Source: Cunninghamia lanceolata
Taxonomy: Eukaryota > Streptophyta > Pinopsida > Cupressales > Cupressaceae
Reading direction: 5' to 3'
DNA: 64,000 nucleotides
Assembly: GCA_027924645.1 (NCBI GenBank)
Contig: BSBN01000829.1
Coordinates: forward strand, 3,906,001-3,970,000
The notes beneath the pieces were generated by a model. The model was given only the letters and a program-made list of their open reading frames with translations, was not told the origin of the DNA and did no database searches. The first letter of the stretch is position 1. Every line of letters begins with the position of its first letter. Positions 1-12,497 of the stretch are shown piece by piece. The translations under genes were made by a program, and so were the position numbers.

Positions 1-1104
1 TTATTTCTTGCAGATATAAGCTGGTATACACAATGAATCTACATAGTACATTGACGATGGTATACCTACCTATAATGCTATACCAAGTAGAACGATACCC
101 CACAAATTCTTTTCCTTCTTGCTTCCCTCCAAACTAGAGATTCGATTACTTCCTTCTTTCTTCCCTCCTACTTTGTGCAAGAAAGAATCCTATTAAATCC
201 TTTCTCCCCACTACCATCGGTTATGCAACTGCATACTCACTTGCTCTCCACTATTCCCTTAGCCATTCGCAGCCTCACATGCTAGAAAAAAGGGAGTATG
301 GAGCTATTGCTCCTCCCCACTTCTCCAAGCATCTAGGGGAAAATACGATGGGAGTCTCTCTACCATAGAATTTACTCTTACTCAAACTTAGACGTTATAT
401 TTAACCATAACTAAGATTAAATTAAAATAATAATTTAAAATAAACAATAGTACACCTATTTTATAGATGTCACTAATGCATTCTTTCAAATGCTTTAATT
501 ATGCTTATTCATGAGCATAATTATTGATGATGGATTCTCACAAAGTCAACTTAGACCTTTACCACAAAATTAAACTTGTTTAGTTAATTACTCAAGTCGA
601 CTTGGAATTCAAAGACATACACTACCTTACTAACTATTGATGTAGAAGATTAAGCCATCGAGATGATGATGAGAAAAACAAACAAGTATGGAATGATCTC
701 TATGTTAAAAATATTTCTGAGACGACCAAGAACATAAAGATTAAGACTTAATCTGAAATTGACATATCCTCTAATGTGTGTGTGTGTGTTTCCAGATAGC
801 ACAAGGATCATTGTATTCACACAATCTAGCACCATCTCCATGGTGATACTTTCTCTCCTCATCTTGGAGGGGGAAAACATTGTTCCCACATCCACCTCAG
901 TCACACAACGGTAGTTAATCCATCACATTATTTAATCATGTGGATGTTAATGACGTCATAAACAATCATTTTTATAAAAATAACATAATTTAAATACATT
1001 TTATATTCTAACATAACATTAATTTCCTCATATTAATTTCACTGACTATCCATTTGTCTTAAAATAAAATGATAAGTATGTTAATTTAAAAATGGGGTGT
1101 GACA
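1..1104. mobile_element. LTR remnant, right end only
   Basis: The sequence up to 1104 ends with GGGGTGTGACA, a terminus of the kind that closes many plant LTRs (TG...CA with a G-run before the end). Immediately after it, at 1105, Ty1/copia pol coding sequence begins in mid-protein, so 1104/1105 reads as an insertion junction. The left end lies outside the window, so neither a target-site duplication nor the full length can be checked. A short (TG)n run lies at about 777-790. No coding region is supported in this stretch; the small open frames here show no recognisable domain. It could be a solo LTR or the 3' LTR of a full element. Confidence 0.45.
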
Positions 1105-1471
1105 GATTGTAAGCCTATGAGTATTTCTTTACTTGTAGGCACTAAGCTTTCATTGGATATGTGTCCTAAGTGAGATGATGATGTAAAGGGCATTATAATG
1201 TGCCTTATACTAGTGTTGTTGGTATCTTGATGTATGCAATGGTTTGTATTGGATTGAATGTTGTGCAAGGGGTGGAAGTGACAATCAAAGTGTTGTCTAT
1301 TTGGCCAGGAATCCCATGTACAATGCTTGTACTAAGCATGTTGATGTATGGTATAACTTTGTTTGTGAGATGGTAGAGAATGGTAAGGTCATGTTACAAA
1401 AGGTTAATACTCAAGTGAATGTTGTAGATTCACTTAAGAAACCAATGAGCATAGAGAAGTTCTGTTGGTGC
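1105..1471 (+). pseudogene. Ty1/copia pol fragment (end of RT, end of RNase H)
   Basis: The translation reads like the C-terminal part of a copia polyprotein. An RT-end stretch with VGTKLSLDMCPK and a VPYTS-like segment is followed by the RNase H tail, with motifs SVVYLARNPMY, TKHVDVWYNFV and KVNTQVNVVDSLKKPMS, which match the usual YLARN...TKHIDVRYHF...ADxLTKP pattern. The middle of RNase H is missing: the RT-side segment joins directly to the YLARN segment near 1270. There are stops and frame changes in the first 150 bases. The fragment is bounded by an LTR end at 1104 and an LTR-like start at 1472, so it is an island left between two insertions. It cannot be functional. Confidence 0.75.
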
Positions 1472-2958
1472 TGTAATGCCCACCTATACACACATGTACA
1501 AATGGACACACACATACATAAATACAATTTTTTTCTCTAAGCATAATAACATTACCAAGGGTCAAAGAACATGACTATAATAAATTAATAAGGAACTTTA
1601 AATGCAACCCTAACCTTATTTATTCTTTCCATAGGTAATTTTAATGACATTAAACTATCTAATACTTCAATTGATAAATGTTAATATAGTATAATAAATT
1701 TTCCATAATCATAATGCAATCATCATGTATATAAATTCCTTTAAGAACCTAAACAATTAGTTTAGATATAACAATATAGATAAATTTGAAGAGTTTATTA
1801 TGAAACTTTATAATATTTCATAGTTGGAACAAGCACGTATTTTCTCTTAGGCTTACAGGAAAACTATATAATTATATTACTAATTTAACTTATAAAAGTT
1901 TAAAGAAAATATTCCCTAAATATGTTGAACTAAATCCATTAAAACGATTTAGCCAATATGTAACAATGATCTCAAATAATATGAAGTTATTTTGTATGAT
2001 AAGATTTAAAATGATGCAACTAATAAACGTCTTACTAGCATTTACTCCAACATTATTTCTAAATTAAGACAACCAAACTTTGCATATTTACTTATTAATT
2101 CCGATATAAAACAAAATTTAATTATAAAAATATTTGTTTATTATCTAAACAGATTTTAAATACTCATTTAATAATTTAAGTAAATTTAATAAAATTAATT
2201 AATTAAACTAGTTATTTCTTTTAGAAAGTTAATTTATATTTAAAAATACGAACAATTTAGAATAATAAGAACAAATAAAATAAATTATTAATTTAAAATA
2301 ATAAAAAGTATATTTATATTTTAAATAAAAATGTATATTTGAAGTACGGTGTTGGATATATTTTTTTCCATAGTTTCTTTGATTTTCTCACTTTTTAGTT
2401 TGTAATTTCTTTTTTAGTTTTTAGTTTTTAATTTTTCCAATTTCTTTTTTGGTTCCATAGTTTTCGTCATTTTCGCCTTCATACAGATTCTAATTTCTTT
2501 TTTGGTTTTTATTTTTATTTTTTTATTTTTTCAATTTTTTTTTGTTTTTATATTTAATTTTTCCAATTTCTTTTTTTTGGTTTTTATTTTTTATTTTTTC
2601 TAATTACTTTTTTGGTTTCATAGTTTTTGTGATTTTCTCCAGCTTTTTCTCCTTCAATGGTTTTTAATTTCTTTATTGTTTTTTTTTTAAATTTTTTTTT
2701 TCTTTGGTTTTTTTTTTTTGCTATATATTTACACGGAAAATGACTGCTCTCATCTCCACGTCGCTATGATTGTAGAACGCCTCTTGATGTAACAAGATTT
2801 ATGTTTTTTTTCTATTTTTAATCCATTATCTCAAATTCTTTTTTATCTTGCTTTCTCTAATTCCTATTTTTCTATTCTTTTCCATTCTAATTTCGTTCTA
2901 TATAATTTTTTTTTTTAATTTTCTAAATTTCATCTTAAATCTATTTTGTTTGTGCAAG
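1472..2958. other. AT-rich spacer with LTR-like head and T-rich tract
   Basis: The stretch opens with TGTAATGCCC exactly where copia coding stops, which looks like the 5' terminus of another LTR inserted in the copia frame. I could not find a matching ...CA end or a repeat of the flanking GGTGC. From about 2340 to 2960 the plus strand is strongly T-rich (runs of TTTTTTT alternating with TTTTTGGTTT and TTTTTAATTT), a degenerate polypyrimidine tract. No gene is seen. Confidence 0.35.
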
Positions 2959-2960
2959 TT
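2340..2960. repeat. degenerate polypyrimidine (T-rich) tract
   Basis: About 600 bases are dominated by T on the plus strand, with recurring short units such as TTTTTTGGTTTTTA and CAATTTCTTTTTT. It is low-complexity sequence with no fixed period that I can measure by eye. It separates the LTR-like head at 1472 from the minus-strand LTR-like block at 2959. Confidence 0.6.
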
Positions 2961-4073
2961 GTGTTGATGGTGGTTTTAGCACACAACAACGTAGATGAAA
3001 TATGGGGTATCTCACCTCTCTTGAAAGGAATCCTATCCCAAAACTTTAGAATAGGACTGCCCCAAGGTTTATACAGCTAGGTCTTAGCTTGTAGGAATAA
3101 CTTTAGTGGAATGTATCAGTTGTACCAACAAGGGGACTTACATGCAACTCGATAGGGTTCACAAACTATTACAACAAAGTGTGCAAGCTGCCCTATGGAA
3201 TTCTCAGCGGATTTGGAATATGATTGCTACTCAAAAACCTAAATCTAATAGATGTTTATGAAGAAAATGCAAAAGGATAAGGGTTTAGAGAGAATGTAAA
3301 ATCCTAAGTGACAATCAGAATGAAGAGAATGCTATTGGTAGATGAACACTTTCATTAATCACCTTCTATTTTGCCAGGCTATAGAAACCACAATGCTACA
3401 GAAAATGATGCAATCTTCAATGGAGGCTTAAGATTTTCAAATTACATTCATTCATTAAATACCCAGATTATGGCTCAATTTAACTTATGAAATGCAATCA
3501 AACTAAGCTCAATGTAAAGTCCCAGGCTAACTATGCACAGTAACTTACAATTAACAAGCACTAATAGTATGGACCAAAGTGTTCATCAAATACCTTCAAT
3601 ATTTATTCAACATTGGAATAGCACATCTAATTAATCCAGATTTGAAGTGAACCATGAAAACCAAAATAGACAACACAACATACAAATTCCTAGAAACCTG
3701 TAAAGTTTGCTTTGTATTAATCAAAATTTTGGCAGTGTCAGCAATTCACTATCAAGAGTCTGTTACAATGAGAGAATGAGTAGGCCCTTTTATAGAGGAA
3801 GCACCATACCCAGTTTTTGATGGATGGTGGAGATTAACTCATCATCAATGGCCCAGATTTACATTGCATTTAATGACATACAATAGTTTGTTGCATTTTT
3901 GTGTTTACATTTGTCCTTTATGAAAAAGACAAAATACAACTTTGAAATACATTGAACTTGGACAAAATGACTACCCACTTGGCTGTATATGGTGAAGAGC
4001 CAATTTACAAGACAAAAGTAAGTCAAAATAAGGTCACATGACCCTTGAAATGTGGAGCTGACATGGAGTGACA
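2959..4073 (-). mobile_element. minus-strand LTR-like block (probable 3' LTR)
   Basis: On the minus strand this block could run from TGTCACTCC (at 4073) to CATCAACACA (at 2959). It carries a good promoter-like arrangement at about 3795: TATAAAAGGGCC followed by a CTCTCATTG region, as in the U3/R part of plant LTRs. It lies directly downstream of the broken minus-strand reading frame at 5092-4100, the position expected of a 3' LTR. No second copy is present in the window and no target-site duplication was found, so both boundaries are provisional. Confidence 0.35.
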
Positions 4074-4099
4074 AGATTTCAAAATTTAACTGGAATGTT

Positions 4100-5092
4100 C
4101 TATTGATCCTCGTCATCTAGGTTGACTTTATTCTTCTCAGCTTCTCTGTTGTTGTAGGCTGTAAGTGCTGATAGTACTAGATTTATGTCGGCTGGATCTG
4201 GATCCTTGATATAGTCTATTCTAAACTTTAGCTGATCCACTTCCCATGAAAATTTGTAGTAAATTGCTTCTCTTGATCTGCTATTCCTCTTGAATTCCAT
4301 AAACATAGCCCAGAGATCACTAACCTTTTCCAATTTCCCAATCATATTCAATGGTGACTCTCTGTGAATAACATGATGCAGTTTATCTTTACATTCTTGT
4401 ATATTGACTGGGGTCATATCGTCAAGATCAAAATTTGTGCATGCTCTTAATACATCATTTATTTTATAAATTACTTCCATAAATTTGGCCTTGGCTGTAT
4501 TGAAAGAATCTCTAGCCTTATCAAAAACTTCCTTTCTCAGTCCAATCAATTCTAACCATTGTTCAAGCTTATCCAATCTGTACTAGGTTAGAATACCTTC
4601 TGCTAACAAAACCTCATTAGGAAAATTAGCCATGGCTAGCACTCTAGGATGCATGTGGGAATAATAATCTTCATATGCAGTACAATCATTATTGATTTCC
4701 TCCCATTCTGACTTTAATATGCAAAAATCTTTATGTAATTCTGTTGCAAAAAGAATCACTTCATAGCCTTCTGCATAAACCTTGTGCAACCATTCATCTG
4801 TGGTTGCTATAGTAGTCTTGATCTTATCAAAATTTGAACCACTCTCATTCCATCCCTTTGAGAGATGAAATGAAAAATTGAAGAGCCACATCTTGAGTAG
4901 TGATAATGTGAATGTTGTACAAATTACAAGGTCATGAATGTGATCTACAAGACCAATGGAGCCATTTTTGTAGAAGAAAAGTAATGCTTTTAGAGCTAAT
5001 GTAGGTATGGAATTCCATTGTTGTTGTTGTAATGGGACACTAGAGTTCCATGCTAGAAATGGAAAATTTCTCATTGGGATGTTGAGGTGCAC
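4100..5092 (-). pseudogene. unknown 331-codon reading frame broken by one TAG
   Basis: Two minus-strand frames, 5092-4583 and 4576-4100, are in the same phase and separated by a single TAG (4585-4583); together they make about 330 residues. I do not recognise the family. The first half is mixed, with a hydrophobic patch (FTLSLLKMWLFNFSF). The second half is charged and helical (WLELIGLRKEVFDKARDSF), probably coiled coil, and the end is acidic (LDDEDQ). It is immediately followed by the LTR-like block at 4073-2959, so it is most likely the last ORF of a retroelement (an ORF3 or gag-like position) rather than a host gene. The stop is one C-to-T change from CAG. A host pseudogene remains possible. 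Confidence 0.45.
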
Positions 5093-7629
5093 ATATAAAT
5101 GTCAAGTTGACATGGTGTATAGATATGGAGATTCAAGATCATATGAACATCAAAGTCACCAAGTGGAAGATTCGTGCTCCTAAGAGCTGATATTTTTATG
5201 ATTTCCCACTAAAATTATAAAATGTAAAATAAATTTTTCATGAAGATAAGAAAAAATGCCAAAACCTTAGACTTAGTTCCCATTGGGTGTACCAAAATTT
5301 TTTTATGTCCAAGTTTACACTCTCACTATAAACTTGTCCTTGTGATGACATCAAGCATGAGAAGCTTGCAAATGTGGAACACAACTCGTAAGACAGAAGG
5401 ATGGATTTTCATTGGATTTTTTATGAGCTCTTAAAATTTACTTAAGGGGAAAGAGGAAGAGAGATCTAAAGAAAATACAAAAATTAAACTCATCTAAGTG
5501 AATGATAAGAGAAGATTCATTAGATGACATAATTACTTTCATCCTAGTAATGTACACAACAATAGTCAACAAAGATATAACTTAAACCCTCACAAAATAA
5601 TGAAAGATCAATTATTTGAATAACTAGAAGAATGCAGAAATGATGACAAATTCATATATTGATCCACTAATTCAATACAACCATTATTCCTGAAGATTAG
5701 ACCATCTCAAGACACATCAAGGCTACTAGAATTGAAAGCAAAATGGAAAATAATAGCTTGCAGAGCTAAAAACAAGCATTGGAAAACATATTACAACCTA
5801 GAACATGAAGCAAAAAATGAGAATTACAAGTAGAACTCTAACAACATGAGCTCAGAAAACTCCTTCTAACCCCCTTTCTCAAACAAATAAGTATATAATA
5901 TATAAAGTAGAGAAAAGAGAAGGGATAAGAAGAAGAGAAAAGAGAAGGGATAAGAAGAATAGAAAAAAGGAAAAATTCCAGAGAAGATAATGAATGCTCT
6001 ATTATGTGCCAATAATTACAAATGATTTGAAATTAATGCATGAAAAACCTCTCTCTTAGCCTACCAACACTGCAAGAAGAACCAAAACTACTCATTAAAC
6101 ATTAAAAAATGGTTGTGAAGAAGTAGGGAAATAATTCTTGTAACTATCATATTCCTCTATCTATAGTTCATTTCCTTTATTTTTGCATCTCCACTATCTT
6201 TGATGCCAAAACTCGCCTCTCTTCTCCTCCAAACGACCGCTTCTTCTTCCTTCTCATTTCCCACTCATATTTCATGAGTTCTTGACAATAATATATTAGA
6301 GTAACCAATGATAAATCTTATGCTTTATTTTTAGAGCAACACATTAATAGTTTGGGAGTTTTAATAATATCATTGGGCCCAATAGAAAATGAGTGGGCTT
6401 ACTTTATAAAAATGAATAATGCCTTCATAAAAAATATTTACAAGCATTCACCTTCACTTTGGTGCCACTTTGATTTTCATAGGCTCCCTCTTCATTTAAT
6501 CTTTTACCCTAATGTTTATCAACCCTACTTTTACTTTGGCAAATAATTTTAATTAAAATCATGATTTTTATCACTCTATGTAAATGATTTTACTCTAATT
6601 TTTAATAAAATCATTTGATTTTCAACTCGGCCCCACTTCCAACATTGTTGATGAAATGATATAATCATTATTTCCATCTCATGGGAAAATATTTAATTTA
6701 TTATCCTTTGTTCGTTCCATTAAGGATGATCTAATTCCTTGCTCAATTATTGTGCATATTCTGTTCAGTGGAGGTTGAGATGGAAGATCACATAGTAGGC
6801 ACATATTCTGCATGACCCACTATACTAACATAATATCTAATTGCATAAGCCATTGTTTTCTTTACATCTAAGGGTGTGGATTAAACCTTTTCAAAATATT
6901 ATAATTATTAAAATAATATTTTAATTGTTCTCAAATGTTAAGTAGGAAATATTAAAATAATATTTCCATTATATTCCTCAGACTCCCACTTGATATTGTT
7001 GATGGTGTTTGATTTATATTACTTTGGCTATCATCATTTGATTGTTCAACTCATTGGATACTCCATACTTACACTATACTTGAAATGGTTTGCACAATAA
7101 ATTTTCATCTATTGCATTGTTTACATAATACTTATATCTTGCACACTAGTTTAATGCCTACAACATTAACTTCTTGTTTTGGTATTTCAAATGCCTATGC
7201 CATGTTTTTTATATTGCACAATAATTGACTTTGATGCTGACTTAGATCTCTTGAAACCTAAATGGATTACACTATACCTTCCACAATTTTGTCGGATTCT
7301 ATTTGAAATGTTGAGCCTATTTAAATATTTTAATGGTTGCACCATATATTTTGGGTTGGGTAATATTTGAGAATGTCTAGAGATAGGTTTAAAGACATGT
7401 AAATACCTTGAAGGATTTTGTAAAACTTTCTTTCTATTATGCCTTTGTTTAATGTCCTATGTAATAAATCTAAGAGGTTGTACAACCTTTGATTGGTAGC
7501 GCCATGTTTTTAGCTATGCAATATTTATGGTGATAAAACATTAATCCACCCTTGAAATATTAAATTATTCCACCCTAGGGCCCATAATTTTCCAAATAAT
7601 TCATTTTTGAACCAATGACACATTAGGAG
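5093..7629. other. AT-rich spacer, no gene seen
   Basis: No recognisable coding domain, RNA gene or paired LTR is visible. On the minus strand near 5310-5275 there is TTTTGGTACACCCAATGGG, which has the look of a primer-binding or leader region for the element whose ORF starts at 5092, but I cannot match it to a named tRNA. The rest is AT-rich and low in information. Confidence 0.5.
5909..5958. repeat. 25-bp purine-rich tandem duplication
   Basis: Two nearly identical 25-base units, AGAGAAAAGAGAAGGGATAA plus GAAGA, lie head to tail. It is a short minisatellite-like duplication in otherwise AT-rich spacer. Confidence 0.7.
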
Positions 7630-9019
7630 TGATGGGTCTAGTTATTAGCTAGTTTTATTATGGTTTTATGCAAGTTCCAAAGACATTCTTAGACATTATC
7701 TTACACATATTTCTACATTATGCTATCTTTTATGTTCATTATGCAGACCTAAACCTGATTATTAAGTATATGAAAATATGGTTTTAATAAGATGGATATT
7801 GCATGATTATGTGTGGGAATGTATGGATTGTAAAGGATATCTGTGCTTGATTATGGTTGTTAATATTGTGTGCATGTTTTGTTAACTAACTCTTGCAGCT
7901 AGAGAAGATGGATTGTAGCCCACAACAACTACAAGGTGCAACTCGTAGCCAAAGAGTTCCCAGATAGCAAAACAGGGGAAGTTCCAAGATAAATGGAACA
8001 CATTAACTACATAATGGAGACACTTGATGAAGATGGTTACGTACTGTGATAGCAATTAATAAAGACAATTGAAGGAGAAGGATTCTGTTGCAGCTAGGAG
8101 TCTAACGTGATTGATTCAGCCAGTCCATGTTCCTCTATTTGAGGAAGAAGTTCTAATTTCATTAGGACTCTTCTTTCTTTCTTTTTCAGTTATTAGTTAC
8201 TTGGCATTTATCACACTCATGTATGTAGAGAGTAGTGATTTATGATTTCAGTTAAGAAACTTTGTTACAATAAACTCCCCTGTCCCTATATGTATGGCTT
8301 GATGGTTGAGGTAGTTCAAGTTTGAAGTAGATTGTTCAATCGCAGATATAGTTGCTAGATCTTTTTCAAGTTAGTTACACAGACAATGTTTATATTTTTG
8401 ATGATGAATGCATGAATGAAATCTTCTAGTAGAATCTTATGTGATATTGTAAGGATTGTGTAATGAATGAATTGGAATTAGTATGATTGTGTTAATCTGA
8501 GCAACTAGATTTGAGTTAGACTAGTGGAGACATGACCACTTGAGCAAGGGCCACTCAAGGTAACTATCCCTCACTTCATTTTCTGTATGTTACTTTGTTA
8601 TAACAGTCAATTCATAAATGTATTAGATTCTTCAAGATATTCTAGTTGTTTAACTTGTACTCTGGAGTGTAAAGTGTATGTTAGGAGTATAGGATAAATT
8701 ATCAATACCAAGTTAAAACCCTAGTGTTCATTTCTTTATAGTCATTAGTTACTATCTTATATTGCAAGTACCCATAGCAACAGTATCAACATTGCTTCCT
8801 TTATCATTGTGCAATTTGAATTATAACAGTTGTATTAGGATAAGTTAGATAGTCTGAATCTTTGAAAGCACATACAGTGCTAGTGCCATCACAAGCTTAC
8901 TAGCCATGGTCGATAATTCAATGAAGGTCTTTTCAAGGGTTACAGTGGACTGTTTAGTTAGGTTTTTCCTCTAAATTGTGTGATTTTCATCAAGTTTACT
9001 AGACATAGCAAAGACTACA
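7630..9019 (+). repeat. 5' LTR of the Athila-like element
   Basis: About 1.39 kb, from TGATGGGTCTA to GACTACA just before the primer-binding site. It aligns along most of its length with 37738-39100 by direct reading, including the shared segments ATTAAGTATATG, AGGATTGTGTAATGAATGAA and CAAGGGCCACTCAAGGTAAC. The last ~37 bases (after TGTGTGA at about 8981) are absent from the 3' copy. Confidence 0.85.
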
Positions 9020-9024
9020 TTTTT

Positions 9025-9040
9025 AGCGCCGTTGCCGGGG
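9025..9040 (+). other. primer-binding site, tRNA-Asp type
   Basis: AGCGCCGTTGCCGGGG is the complement of the 3' end of plant tRNA-Asp with the first base changed (TGGCGCCGTTGCCGGGG expected). It lies 5 bases after the presumed LTR end. This PBS is characteristic of Athila-type elements. Confidence 0.85.
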
Positions 9041-9162
9041 TTGGTGCTACTTTCAGAGATCAGTTCCTGTTATTTCCAAGCTTTCCTAGTTTAAATATTT
9101 TGCTTTCAGATGATAGGATACTTAGGTTTCATCCCACCAAGTACTAGAACATTTCTCTAACA

Positions 9163-10992
9163 TTGTGCAGGAGCCATTGCTATACAAAGTCATACCTATT
9201 GTATGTGGATGCAGAGATGCTTTGGGAAGGTTTCTCCCATCAAATCAACAAGATAGAGAAGATATTGGTGACTACAACGATCAGAGTGAAGGTATTACTG
9301 AAGAAGAATTTTCCCTCTCATCAACATCTCCTGATAATAAAGAAAGGACCTTCCTGACCATGGTTGATGTAGTGGATGATCCACTAGAACAAGTGACTTT
9401 TGAATTTCCAATTACCAACTAAGAGAGGGTTGCTTCTCTAAAGAATATACCTCCTTCAGCTTTACCAGTCTTCTATGATTTGGTGATTGAGGATCCAGAT
9501 ACATTCTAGTTCAAGTTTGATGTCCTGTGTAGAAGCTATGGCTACACAACTAATGCTCATAGACTCAAGCTATTTCCTGCTACTTTGAAGGATGTTGCTT
9601 TGAGATGGTTTATGGGACTGGGCAAAGATGCTATTCCAGATTGGGACAAAATGAAAATAAAATTCTTGGAGAAGTATCGAGATTATTGCAAGGGAATTTA
9701 TAGGAGAAGAGATGACATCTTTAGGATGAGTCAAAAAGAGGATGAACCATTGGAAGATTATGTAGAAAGTTTCCAATTCTGCCTAAAGAAAAACCCACAG
9801 AATAAACTCTCAGATGAATCCATGAAGCTTGCATTTTTGTGAGGAGTCAGTGATAACTGCATGGATGCCCTTAATCTTATTGGGGTGGGAGATGTGTCTC
9901 AATCACCCTTTGATGATATCTACAAAGTTTGTAGAGACTACTTAAGGTCCTTTACCAAGAAGATAAGGGGAGAAAGAACATCTACCATTGGCAAGAGATC
10001 TAATTCAGTTTCAAGGGTGGACTTGAGCAACCTGCTGACCAACATGAAAGAAGATATTATAAGTCACCTAGCTACTCAGTTGGATACTCTACACTTGAAG
10101 AAGAAGCAGGAAGAGGTTGAAGCAATACTTACTGAATACTGCCCTAACTATAGACAAAGGAAAGCCAATTGCAAGTGCAAAAGCATGGCTAGTATTACAG
10201 AAGACAAATTAGAGAAACCACATTTTTAACCATTTGAAAGTGATCAAGATGGGTAGCTATTTTATGTCGCACAAAGAAATCCATGGAAATCAAGGCAAGG
10301 TATGCCACAAGACCCTCTAAGTTTTAATGCATCATTTCCAATTGGTAACCATAGTTTCTCTGGTTGGAACCCCCAGCCTTGGCCAAATAACCAAAACCAA
10401 TGGCAAAACCCTCAACAATGGCAAAACCCTCAACAATGGCAAAACACTCAACAATGGCAAAACCCTCAGTAAAACTAGAATCAGCAACAACCAAATGTAT
10501 GGCCACATCAAAATTTTCCAAGGACCTAATTACAATCCTCAATGGCTAGTACAACAAAACCAATGGCAAAAGGGATAGCAATGACAAAACCAAAATATGA
10601 ATTACTCACAACCTTTGCTACCTTCTTAGCCACAACACTAGGCTATTATGTCCAATCCATCAAACCCAACATCTAAACCACCAAGAGCACCACAACTGCT
10701 TGCCCAACCTACACCTAACCCCAATAACAAGCCTGTCCAACAGACATACACTAACGAGGCTATTTAATACCCCACTTATGGAGTAGAGGTGAGTGATGTC
10801 CACCTCAGGTCAGGGAAAAAACTAGCTGGGTCCTCATCCCTTCAAATTACTAAGATGGTAGATGAGGAACCCATAGCTGAAGCTTTCGACAATTCACCTC
10901 TGGAACCTGAGTCAAATAAGGTAAATTAGACTATCTCAAGTCCAGAGCCTCCATTCCCTGAGCGTTTAGCAATTAGAAAACATCATACCCAA
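9163..10992 (+). pseudogene. gag of the Athila-like element (broken)
   Basis: The frame can be followed through several stops. An N-terminal acidic part is followed by a classic retrotransposon gag domain at about 9540-9840 (motifs LFPATLKDVALRWFMGL and FLEKYRDYCKG), a helical region to about 10230, and a Gln/Asn/Pro-rich segment with an 18-bp repeat. A DVHLRSGKKL motif near 10795 marks the gag-protease junction of Athila elements. Most stops lie where CAG or CAA would restore Gln. No zinc knuckle is evident. The frame runs into the nested chromovirus at 10993 and resumes, after the CCCAA duplication, at 19394. Its role would have been to form the capsid particle. Confidence 0.85.
10398..10469 (+). 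repeat. four 18-bp units inside gag
   Basis: Four near-identical copies of CAATGGCAAAACCCTCAA lie in tandem, coding for a repeated QWQNPQ peptide in the Gln-rich C-terminal part of gag. One unit has A for C at one site and the last ends CAG. The period is a multiple of three, so the repeat expanded without breaking the frame. Confidence 0.92.
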
Positions 10993-11831
10993 TGGTGCAG
11001 TCACAGTTAGGAGGGTCCTCAAAGAGAACAATCCAAACCATGTAGCTAGAGTAAACACAATGGAAACATCTCAAGATATGAAGCAAATATAGTTTCAGTC
11101 ATCTAGTGTATCATAGAATTTAAATAGAAGTTGGCTGGCAACACGTGGGCTTACAATTAGGGCTCACAGGCCTAATTATAGAATACCAAAATACACAAGA
11201 TATAGCTTTGAAGCTCCTTCGCACAAAATCTAAACTATGAACTTAGAATTATCAATCACTACTTTCCTAGGGATCTATTACATCATTATATAGCATATCC
11301 AGAATATAAGATTCCTCTACGTTGACTAAGGAAGATCACAAACCCCAATGAAGAGTTGTAACGTGTGTAGACGGATAGGTTGAACCTAAATGAATAGAAC
11401 TCCTCCACAAATGAATGGAATGATGTGTGGATCTCGAGGAAGGTCGGACATGAACCAAAACAATATTGAATGATGTGTCATTAGGCTTTGAAGGTTTTGA
11501 AATGCTCCATAGGTCTTCTCCTTTAGTTGATTGTCTGGGACTATCAAGATACTCTGTTTTGAGAAAACAGTTGATGTTTTGATAATGATAACTTTTCGGT
11601 ACTTGATCCAAATGCTCTGAATTTTAGATATGTTGTGCATGAAGGTGTCTAGATGCTAAGTCCAGCTCTGTAAGATCTAAAATTCAACTGCGGTAGAATG
11701 CAAACCAAAATACAAAAAATCTACTAACTAAATTGCTTGAACTGAACTAGAAAATGAAAAGAAACAAACTGAAATGCAAATGTTTTTGGTTGATGCAAGA
11801 TTGCTCTTGAACTAGGGATGCTTCTGCATCA
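10993..11831 (-). repeat. 3' LTR of the nested chromovirus
   Basis: 839 bp. On the minus strand it starts TGATGCAGAAGC and ends TGCACCA. It is the partner of 18556-19393. The outer flank is the CCCAA duplication. Confidence 0.92.
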
Positions 11832-11879
11832 TACATTTGGGGTTATTTTGAAAGTGAGTCCCTCACTTTGGTGGGGCTT

Positions 11880-12497
11880 TAAGGAAAACCAAGACGACCC
11901 ACCTGAGCCTGAGAAATCCATGATGCATCTTCTTCTAGTATGCCTTTCCACTTCACAAGGTATTCTTTGTATTGTCTTCCTCTGGTGCTGCATCTAACTC
12001 TGTTGTCCAAAATGTCTTCAATCTGCTCTGGTGCTTGTTGTGGTAACTACTTCTTCCAGTCTTCTTCAATGCCGTCACTGGACTTTGCTTCATGATACTA
12101 GTATAGGTCTGCAATGTTGAAAATAGGTGATATACCCAATGTCTCCAATAATTCCTCTTCATATGCATTTCCTGAATCAAACTTTTTGAGTATCCGACAA
12201 GGTCCAAACTTCTTCATATTCAACTTGTTATATGTCCCAACTGGAAATCTTTCTTTTCTCAAGTATACCATCACTTCATCTCCAATTGCAAATTCTTTGT
12301 GTCTCTTCTTCTCATTTGCTTTCTCCTTATACTTACTGTTCACCTCCTCCAAATGCTTCTTCACCTGGTTATGCATTGTTTCCATGTATCCTACAAATTC
12401 ATCTGCTTCTGCACATCTCTTATCTTCCATACTGATATCTCTCAACTCTGTCACTCCTCTAGGGTTTACTCCAGTAACAATCTCAAAAGGTGTTCTT
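11880..12497 (-). pseudogene. integrase C-terminus and chromodomain of the nested chromovirus
   Basis: Continuation of the integrase after the solo-LTR insertion. The GPY/F-like region reads [15 protein letters not shown] and [10 protein letters not shown] (about 12300-12170), followed by NIADLY near 12100. A chromodomain follows in a shifted frame, around 11990-11900, with YKEYLVKWKG and ASWISQAQ. Chromodomains guide integration towards chromatin marks such as H3K9 methylation in this family. Here it lies 3' of at least one frameshift. Confidence 0.85.

Noticed and set aside
2340..2960. poly(T)-rich tract as a reverse poly(A) tail of a LINE or processed gene
   Set aside because: It is too long and irregular, and no coding or duplication accompanies it.
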